Assembly (NCBI RefSeq): GCF_001937195.1
Contig: NZ_MSDO01000035.1
Location: 1-40,132 of the forward strand
Origin: Salinicola socius
GTDB taxonomy: Bacteria > Pseudomonadota > Gammaproteobacteria > Pseudomonadales > Halomonadaceae
Reading direction: 5' to 3'
Length of the DNA stretch: 40,132 nucleotides
A model generated the notes under the pieces. That model did not search any database, was not told where the DNA came from, and saw only the letters and a program-made list of their open reading frames with translations. The position numbers and the translations under genes are program-made. Positions 34,753 to 40,132 of the stretch are shown here, piece after piece (within the stretch, counting starts at the first letter, position 1; each line of letters opens with the position of its first letter).

Positions 34753-36893
34753 TCGTAGGCAACGGTGGCGGTGACGTTACGCTCCGCGCCGAAGTAGCAG
34801 TATTCGAGCGAGTTGCATGAGGCGACATACTCCTTGTCGAGCAGGTTACCCACGTTGACCCGGGCACTGACGCCCTGCAGCCCGACCTGGCTCAGGTCAT
34901 AGCCCACGGCGGCATCCACCAGGGTGTAGTCGGGTACCTTCTCGGTGTTGGCGCGGTCGGCGTAGATATCGCCGTAGTACCGCACGCCGACGCCGACATC
35001 CAGCCCGTCGAGAGCGCCGTTGTCGAAGGCTCCGTTCTTGAAGACATAATGACCCCAGAGACTGGCCTGGTGGCGCGGTGCATAGATTGCGTGGTTACCC
35101 TGCTCGCCGGGCACGTCGCTTTTTTCGTAGGTGATGTCGGTGTAGCTGTAACCGGCCTGCAGGCGGAAGTTGTCGGTCAGGTAGGTGCGCGCCTGCAACT
35201 CGACCCCCTGGGACTGGATCTCGCCGACGGAGCGGTAATCGTCGGTAGGCTGCTCCTTGGTCGCGACGTTTTCCTGGTTGATCCGGAACAGCGACAACGT
35301 ATAGAGATCCCGGCTTCCCGGCGGCTGATACTTGAACCCGGTCTCCCACTGTTCGCCTTCCATCGGTTCCAGCAGATCGCCGTTACCGTCGACGAAGCTG
35401 GTCGGCGTGAAGGCGGTGTTATAGCTCAGGTAGGGCGCGAGGCCATTGTCGAACAGGTAGAGCGCGCCGACACGACCGCTGAACTGGGTGTCATCGAGAG
35501 TGCTTTCGCTATCGTTCCGATGGTCGGTGTTCTTGATATCGACCCAGTCGTAGCGGCCGCCGAGGGTCAGACGCCAGCGATCGATCGCCATCTGGTCCTG
35601 CAGATAGATGCCGGTCTGGGTGAGTTCATGGCGCTCGTCGTTGGTGACTCCAATCTCCCCGATCGGATCGGCGCCATAGCTGGGGTTGAAGGCATCGAGG
35701 CTGGGGAAGCTACCGGCGGTCCAGACCACATCATTCTTGCGCTTCTGGTAGTCCACGCCAACCAGCACGGTGTGATCGATGAAGCCGCTCTGAAGCTTCG
35801 CTTCCACCTGGTTATCCAGCGTCCAGGCGTCGAGGGATTCGCGGCCGCCAGAGTAGTAGCGGTTCAGTTCGTTGGAATCCGGCGAGACCCAGCCGTAGCC
35901 GTAGACCTGGTTCAGCTCGACATCCGAGTTCAGATAACGCAGCTTCTGGCGGGCGGTGACGTCATCGCTGAAGCGATGCTCGAGGTCGTAGCCGAACATG
36001 CGCTGGGTGCGTTCGAACTTGTCGTAGTCGTCTTCGCCGTCGAAGAAATCATTGCCGATGTGGCGGCCGTTATGGCTGCTGACGGCTCCCTCATAGGGCA
36101 CGCCGGAGTGATAGCCACCCTCGGGATCTTTCTGCAGGTACGCCATGAAGGTAACGGAAGTGTCGTCGGTGGCGTCCCAGGTGATCGACGGCGCGATGGC
36201 GTAGCGCTCCTCCTCGATCGGGCCGAACTGGGTGTCCGCCTTGCTGCCGATGCCGACCAGCCGATAGGCGACGCGCCGCTCGTCGTCCAGCGGTCCGGAG
36301 AAGTCGAACGCTGCGCTGCGCTGGCTGTTGGTGCCGGTGCTGAAACGGAGCTCGTTGCGGTCCTCGAACAGCGGCTTCTTGCTGGTCAATGCCACCAGCC
36401 CACCGGGAGACGAGCGCCCGTAGAGCACCGACGCCGGCCCCTTGACGATCTCGACGTTATCCAGGAACCATGGATCGATCACCATCGAGCTGTAGCCGTT
36501 GGCGTCCCCCATCACCTTGAGCCCGTCGAGATAGGTGTTGCTCAGGCTGCCGTCGGAGAAGCCACGCATGACCAGATAGTCGTAACGGTTGGAGGCGCCG
36601 ACCTGGTTGGTGTAGACACCCGGCGTGTACTGCGCCGCTTCGCGCACCGTGCGCACGCCGCGTTCGTCCATCTCCTCGCGGTCGACATTGGAAACGGTCT
36701 GCGGCGTTTCGACGATGGGAGTTTCGGTCTTGGTGGCGGCAGACTGCCCGGTCACCGTGACGGTATCGAGATTGGCGGTTTCAGCCGACGCCGTGGTGGC
36801 GACGATGTTGTCGTTCGTCTGCTGGGCCCAGACCGGAAACGACAGGCAGGCGCAGGCCAGTGCACTTGCCGGATAACGTAGAACATGATGCAT
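34746..36893 (-). CDS. TonB-dependent hydroxamate siderophore receptor (FhuA/FoxA type)
   Basis: The 715-residue outer-membrane receptor has a signal peptide (MHHVLRYPASALACACLSFP, cleavage near VWAQQ), a TonB box-like TVTVTGQS near 45-52, a plug domain (IVETPQTVSNVDREEMDERG, then PASVLYGRSSPGG near 152-164) and a 22-strand barrel ending in TVAYEF with a terminal phenylalanine. The cysteine pair in ASCNSLEYCYFGAERN near 690-705 is typical of FhuA- and FoxA-like ferric hydroxamate receptors. There is no N-terminal signalling (STN) extension. Two Fur boxes lie upstream. The biosynthesis genes follow on the same strand, so it probably takes up the siderophore made by them. The start ATG 36893 has AGGGGAG ten bases upstream. 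Confidence 0.9.
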   Translation of the reverse strand: MHHVLRYPASALACACLSFPVWAQQTNDNIVATTASAETANLDTVTVTGQSAATKTETPIVETPQTVSNVDREEMDERGVRTVREAAQYTPGVYTNQVGASNRYDYLVMRGFSDGSLSNTYLDGLKVMGDANGYSSMVIDPWFLDNVEIVKGPASVLYGRSSPGGLVALTSKKPLFEDRNELRFSTGTNSQRSAAFDFSGPLDDERRVAYRLVGIGSKADTQFGPIEEERYAIAPSITWDATDDTSVTFMAYLQKDPEGGYHSGVPYEGAVSSHNGRHIGNDFFDGEDDYDKFERTQRMFGYDLEHRFSDDVTARQKLRYLNSDVELNQVYGYGWVSPDSNELNRYYSGGRESLDAWTLDNQVEAKLQSGFIDHTVLVGVDYQKRKNDVVWTAGSFPSLDAFNPSYGADPIGEIGVTNDERHELTQTGIYLQDQMAIDRWRLTLGGRYDWVDIKNTDHRNDSESTLDDTQFSGRVGALYLFDNGLAPYLSYNTAFTPTSFVDGNGDLLEPMEGEQWETGFKYQPPGSRDLYTLSLFRINQENVATKEQPTDDYRSVGEIQSQGVELQARTYLTDNFRLQAGYSYTDITYEKSDVPGEQGNHAIYAPRHQASLWGHYVFKNGAFDNGALDGLDVGVGVRYYGDIYADRANTEKVPDYTLVDAAVGYDLSQVGLQGVSARVNVGNLLDKEYVASCNSLEYCYFGAERNVTATVAYEF

Positions 36894-36909
36894 GAACGAC
36901 AGACTCCCC

Positions 36910-36928
36910 TTGAATGAAAATCGTTCTT
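36910..36928. promoter_or_regulatory. Fur box 1 (proximal) of the siderophore receptor
   Basis: The 19-bp window contains AATGAAAATCGTTCT and matches the Fur consensus at about 12 of 19 positions. It lies 17-35 bp upstream of the receptor start and would block a promoter or early transcription. Confidence 0.55.
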
Positions 36929-36978
36929 ATCCATGGATGTTGCCAATAAGAAGACGTAGGGGAGTCCGGTTTCTGAAC

Positions 36979-36997
36979 CGCAATGACAATTATTTTC
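36979..36997. promoter_or_regulatory. Fur box 2 (distal) of the siderophore receptor
   Basis: CGCAATGACAATTATTTTC matches the 19-bp Fur consensus at 13 of 19 positions, in an AT-rich pocket, 86-104 bp upstream of the receptor start. Two sites in tandem are usual for tightly iron-controlled receptors. Confidence 0.6.
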
Positions 36998-37053
36998 AAT
37001 AACCGGATCGGGACGCTACACGATGGTCGAGGACGGCGGTGCGTTTCTTGAGC

Positions 37054-37133
37054 GGAGGGGGAAGGAAAAAGGAAAGGAAAAAGAAAAAGAAAAAGAAAGA
37101 AACGGAAGGCGGCGGACCCTGAACGGTCCGCCG
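37054..37133 (-). terminator. Terminator of the LpxO-like gene with a 49-nt homopurine/homopyrimidine tract
   Basis: On the minus strand a 9-bp stem (37133-37110, arms GGCGGACC and GGTCCGCC) is followed by a pyrimidine-rich tail. Reading the plus strand, 37054-37102 is an unbroken purine run of 49 bases with several GAAAAA units. The hairpin plus T-rich tail ends transcription of the gene at 37141. The tract is strikingly AT-rich and strand-biased for this genome. Confidence 0.8.
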
Positions 37134-37140
37134 GATTCGT

Positions 37141-38037
37141 CTACCAGGCGATGATCGCAATGATCACGATGGCGAACAGTGCCCACTTGATGGCGTAGTA
37201 GAGCGACTTGTTGCGCTTCTTGAGGGCCTTGCCCTGACGGCGTACGGCGTAGATATACTTGAACGCCCGATTCAGTCCACCGGTACGGTCGCTGTCGTCA
37301 TTGGGCGAGCTGGCCGCCGCCATGACCGTCCGGCCAAAGAAATGGTTGAGGCTTCGCGCCCAGCCGTATTTCATCGGCCGTTCGATGTCGCAGAACAGGA
37401 TGATACGATTCTGCTCCGAACCGTTTTCCGCGCGGTGCAGGTAGGTCTCGTCGAACATCACGGCCTCGCCGTCGCGCCAACTGTATTTTTCGCCGTCGAC
37501 GTCGATGTAGCAGCGGTCGTCGTTGGGCGTGATCAACCCCAGGTGGTAACGAAGCGAGCCGGCGTAGGGATCGCGATGCAGCGTCAGGTGGCTGCCCGCC
37601 GGCAATTCGGCGAACATCGCCGCCTTGACATTGGGAATGCCCGCCAACAGCTGCGTGGTCTGCGGGCATAGCTGCTCGGCCGAGGCGTGGCTCTCGCCGT
37701 ACCACTTCAGATAGAAGCGCTTCCAGCCGCGGCGGAAGAACGAATTGAAACCGGCATCGTCGTAGCGTGAGGACGCCTTGATGTGATCCTGTAGCGCCAT
37801 CGCTTCGTCGCGGATCGTCTCCCAGTTGCCGGTCAGTCTCTCGAGTTCCGGATAATTCGCCAGATCGTGGTAGGGCTGGTCCTTGTCACGGCCGAAAAGC
37901 GTCATCAATGCATTGATCGGCGACATGAACGTGGAGTGGTCGGAGAGCTGGCGCAGCGGTTTGTGACGCACGCGGCCGCGATAGTGCGTATAGAGCACGC
38001 TGGCGACGAAAAGCAGTATCAAAATCCATTTGATCAT
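37141..38037 (-). CDS. LpxO-like aspartyl/asparaginyl beta-hydroxylase (lipid A hydroxylase)
   Basis: The 298-residue protein starts at ATG 38037 with GGAAG eight bases upstream. It has an N-terminal membrane anchor (MIKWILILLFVASVLYTH) and a C-terminal hydrophobic helix (AIKWALFAIVIIAIIAW). In between lies the non-haem iron/2-oxoglutarate oxygenase domain with the metal ligands in LHRDPYAGSLRYHLGL near residues 152-168 and ETYLHRAENGSEQNRIILFC near 198-217. The membrane-bound arrangement and length match LpxO, which adds a 2-hydroxyl to lipid A acyl chains. Orthologues act on different substrates, so the lipid A assignment is by similarity. It is convergent with nothing; its terminator lies directly downstream. 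Confidence 0.8.
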   Translation of the reverse strand: MIKWILILLFVASVLYTHYRGRVRHKPLRQLSDHSTFMSPINALMTLFGRDKDQPYHDLANYPELERLTGNWETIRDEAMALQDHIKASSRYDDAGFNSFFRRGWKRFYLKWYGESHASAEQLCPQTTQLLAGIPNVKAAMFAELPAGSHLTLHRDPYAGSLRYHLGLITPNDDRCYIDVDGEKYSWRDGEAVMFDETYLHRAENGSEQNRIILFCDIERPMKYGWARSLNHFFGRTVMAAASSPNDDSDRTGGLNRAFKYIYAVRRQGKALKKRNKSLYYAIKWALFAIVIIAIIAW

Positions 38038-38105
38038 AGAGTAGACTTCCGCGGGCAGGCCGAGCACGGATAAGCATCGTGCTGCGAAATTAGTTTGGCA
38101 GCTTA

Positions 38106-38849
38106 CTATTTTCCCGAGATCGCGATCAGCGTCAACAGATAGTCATCGATTTTCGTGACTTGCCCGCGGAGAACGGTGCCCGCCGGCCACTGCGGCGATA
38201 AGGTCTTGAGCAGCTCGATCGACACCGCGCAGGTTTCGGCATCCCAAAGGATCAAGCGCGCATGGGGAAAATAGAAACGCTCACGCACCAGCGGATAGAG
38301 CGCCTTGAACAGGCTCTCCTTGAGCGAGAACACCAAGGTGAGGAAATCGCCCTGACGCTCGGCGGGCAGCCGATCGAACCAGACCTGTTCCGACGCCACC
38401 AGAATCTGAGGCGCAAGCCGTCGTGCCCGCTCAGCGCTCATCACGACCTCGGCATCCAGCCCGACGCTCTGAAAGTTCGGCCGACTGGCGACGACCGCTG
38501 CTGCCAATCCCCGGCTATGGGTGATCGAGCCGAGGGTGCCCGCCGGCCACTCAGGGAGCCGTTCGGCATCCTGCGCTGGCGTCGATGACGAGCCCGTCAG
38601 TTCGGCGAGTGCGTGCCGGGCGCTTAACCGACCAGCCAAAAACTCGGCCCGACGCTTGGCCGCCGCCGTTCTCAGGCGCTCCGGCAGCGGGAGATCCCAG
38701 CCGTCGAGATCCGCTTCACACAAGGCTTCTGTCTCAAAGCGCAGTGCGCTAAAGCGTGCCTCGGGTAACACGAGTTGCCAGGGCCACTCGCTTCTCTGCG
38801 AGTGGCAGCCGAATGGCAATGTTTCGGTCGGTGGTCTGACTTCAGACAT
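38106..38849 (-). CDS. 4'-phosphopantetheinyl transferase (EntD/Sfp type)
   Basis: The 247-residue enzyme transfers phosphopantetheine from CoA to a carrier protein. Motif 1 is GSITHSRGLAAAV near residues 106-118, motif 2 is VGLDAEVV near 128-135 (Mg-binding Asp and Glu), and motif 3 is FSLKESLFKALYP near 174-186. The WxxxKES form here reads FSLKES, as in EntD-like enzymes. Hydroxamate NIS siderophores do not need such an enzyme, so the target carrier protein (NRPS, PKS or fatty-acid type) must be elsewhere in the genome. It begins 3 bp after the stop of the YceI-like gene, so the two are transcribed together. Confidence 0.85.
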   Translation of the reverse strand: MSEVRPPTETLPFGCHSQRSEWPWQLVLPEARFSALRFETEALCEADLDGWDLPLPERLRTAAAKRRAEFLAGRLSARHALAELTGSSSTPAQDAERLPEWPAGTLGSITHSRGLAAAVVASRPNFQSVGLDAEVVMSAERARRLAPQILVASEQVWFDRLPAERQGDFLTLVFSLKESLFKALYPLVRERFYFPHARLILWDAETCAVSIELLKTLSPQWPAGTVLRGQVTKIDDYLLTLIAISGK

Positions 38850-38852
38850 CGA

Positions 38853-39461
38853 TCAACGATCGACCAGCACGGCATTCAGCTCCACCGGCACTTCGTCGCC
38901 GATCTGCTGATAACCCATCAGCGACAGAATCGAACGCACGTTCTGATTCTTCATCAATTCCTTGCCATCCAGCGAGACCGGCTCGGCATTGCGCACGCGC
39001 ACCGCGTCGTCCGACTCGCGGGTGAAGCGCACCGGTAGCTTTTCCTGGCGCTGCTCGCCGTTGGAATCGGTACGTAGCGTCAGTATTTCCACCGTCGACT
39101 GGCCGACTTTCAACGAATTGATCCGCTCCGGCGGCAGTTGCGTGACGACAGTGACCAGCGTGGTGTTGGTCAATGACGACATCCACGGCGGCAGATCGCC
39201 CAGACGATCTAGCACGTCCGTCTGGTTGAGCCGAATGGGCAGCTTCAACGTACCGTCCGAACTGATCTGACCTTCCATGCGACGCAGTGCGTGCTCATGG
39301 GTGATCGACTCGCCACCGCTGGTGATTTCGGTCACCGTGGCCGTCACCCGGGACTGATTGGGGTCGAGCTGCCACGCTGCCTGCGCCAGCCCGCCGAACG
39401 CCGTCAATCCGGCGGCCAAGCCGATGCCCATGACGCGGCGAATAATCGTTTTCGATGACAT
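38853..39461 (-). CDS. Secreted YceI-like protein
   Basis: The 202-residue product starts at ATG 39461, with GGAGG five bases upstream; the frame opens at 39479. A signal peptide (MSSKTIIRRVMGIGLAAGLT, cleavage near LAQA) precedes a mature domain beginning AAWQLDPNQSRVTATVTEI, which resembles the YceI lipocalin-like family (start Y/W-x-hydrophobic-D-P, then hydrophobic strands), with DGTLKLPIRLNQTDVL and a closing strand VPVELNAVLV. The family binds polyisoprenoids or quinones in the periplasm; the assignment here is by pattern and is only moderate. It is in an operon with the phosphopantetheinyl transferase, a pairing I cannot explain. Confidence 0.6.
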   Translation of the reverse strand: MSSKTIIRRVMGIGLAAGLTAFGGLAQAAWQLDPNQSRVTATVTEITSGGESITHEHALRRMEGQISSDGTLKLPIRLNQTDVLDRLGDLPPWMSSLTNTTLVTVVTQLPPERINSLKVGQSTVEILTLRTDSNGEQRQEKLPVRFTRESDDAVRVRNAEPVSLDGKELMKNQNVRSILSLMGYQQIGDEVPVELNAVLVDR

Positions 39462-39545
39462 CCTGTCCTCCCTGGACATGCATACCGTTCAACAGCGGCT
39501 AGCCTGTGCCGACCGCTTTGGTTATCATACGGCTCCCGCGTTTCA

Positions 39546-39622
<77 letters not shown>

Positions 39623-39635
39623 TAAAATCAGTAAC

Positions 39636-40132
39636 TTACTTCAATTTCCGACCCGTTTCAGGGTTCCATTTCTCGTCGGTGTCAACCAAGTGTCGACCGG
39701 GCATTTTCGGCCCGAATTTCAAGCTGTCGGCCAGGTGGTCGGGGGAGAGATGGGCGTAGCGCATGGTCATCTGAATCGTCTGGTGTCCGAGGATCTTCTG
39801 CAGCGTCAGCAAGTCACCGCCATTCATGATGAAGTGGCTAGCGAATGTATGGCGCAGGACGTGAGTACGTTGGCCCTTAGGCAGCTCGATTCCTGTTCGG
39901 TTCATTGCCTCAGAGAAAGCCTGATAGGCGTCCTGGGGGAACAGACGACCGCTTCGTTTTCCGTGATTCTTTAACTTTTCATAGAGGTCGTCACTGATCG
40001 GCACGGTTCGGTTGCGACCGTTCTTGGTACCGACGTAGGTAACTCGGCGATGCTGGACGTTTTCGCTTCTCAAGGTTTGGGCTTCACTCCAGCGGCATCC
40101 GGTGGTCAGGCAGAGCGTGGCGATCAGCCAGA
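39636..40132 (-). CDS. Tyrosine recombinase/integrase, P2-like, partial at the window end
   Basis: Only the C-terminal 165 residues are in the window; the frame stays open to the edge, so the TTG at 40073 is not a real start. The catalytic domain shows GCRWSEAQTL (first Arg), HVLRHTFASH (His and second Arg), KILGHQTIQMTMRYAHLSPD (His and the tyrosine nucleophile in MRYAH). The pattern, including HFIMNGGDLLTLQKILGH, resembles phage P2 integrase. It ends 13 bp after the CAT tRNA on the opposite strand, which is the standard layout of an element integrated at a tRNA 3' end. The body of the element lies right of the window. Confidence 0.9.
   Translation of the reverse strand, partial: WLIATLCLTTGCRWSEAQTLRSENVQHRRVTYVGTKNGRNRTVPISDDLYEKLKNHGKRSGRLFPQDAYQAFSEAMNRTGIELPKGQRTHVLRHTFASHFIMNGGDLLTLQKILGHQTIQMTMRYAHLSPDHLADSLKFGPKMPGRHLVDTDEKWNPETGRKLK

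Noticed and set aside
35049-36881. 610-residue plus-strand frame opposite the receptor
   Set aside because: Antisense of a complete TonB receptor with signal peptide and terminal Phe; no start signal.

Overview
The window is a GC-rich, densely coded stretch of a gammaproteobacterial chromosome. Gene content (sodium symporter, TRAP uptake, pxpABC, hydroxamate siderophore locus, LpxO-like hydroxylase) and protein style suggest a halophile of the Halomonadaceae (Halomonas/Salinicola/Kushneria type). That placement is an inference from recalled protein families, not from a search.

Left third (1-17400), uptake and catabolism. A sodium/solute symporter and a galactose 1-dehydrogenase form a two-gene operon (273-2806). 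Convergent to it is a TRAP operon dctP-dctQ-dctM (5995 down to 2844), in which a 144-bp MITE-like element sits exactly between dctQ and dctM. A LysR regulator follows, then pxpA-pxpB-pxpC (5-oxoprolinase) with overlapping starts and stops, preceded by five 18-bp tandem repeats. Next come a DUF4174 secreted protein, an RpiR regulator with a clear 11-bp-arm inverted repeat in front of it, and an aminotransferase. A DUF4168 and a PRC-barrel secreted protein converge on a strong bidirectional terminator. Then come an AEC-family carrier and a quinone-oxidoreductase-like gene. The latter is divergent from a second LysR gene across a 21-bp tandem repeat array.

Middle (17400-25740), peptide exporter and DNA repair. 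A cyclic-peptide-type ABC exporter has a possible Fur box upstream. On the minus strand lies a two-gene putative DNA-repair operon (radical SAM protein plus DUF4130-type partner) preceded by a near-consensus LexA box. Next to it are recQ and an MFS_3-type exporter. The recQ start and the exporter stop lie inside a 17-bp tandem array that repeats the ribosome binding site and ATG. A second full copy of the 144-bp element lies in front of the exporter.

Right third (25800-39460), iron. A FhuC-type ATPase without its permease or binding protein is followed by a novel-looking membrane protein, a GNAT, and an ECF sigma factor with a Fur box. Then comes a siderophore locus read right to left: a TonB receptor of the FhuA/FoxA type with two Fur boxes, a PLP amino-acid decarboxylase, an N-hydroxylating monooxygenase, and a fused acyltransferase-NIS synthetase like BibC of bisucaberin biosynthesis. 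One synthetase, fused in this way, with no 2,4-diaminobutyrate aminotransferase seen, points to a desferrioxamine- or bisucaberin-type hydroxamate. An LpxO-like hydroxylase, a phosphopantetheinyl transferase and a YceI-like protein follow.

Right edge (39546-40132). A CAT-anticodon tRNA abuts the 3' end of a P2-like tyrosine integrase that runs off the window, so a prophage or island probably begins here. Across the window there are four tandem-repeat arrays (10, 18, 21 and 17 bp), a recurring feature that the genes do not explain.
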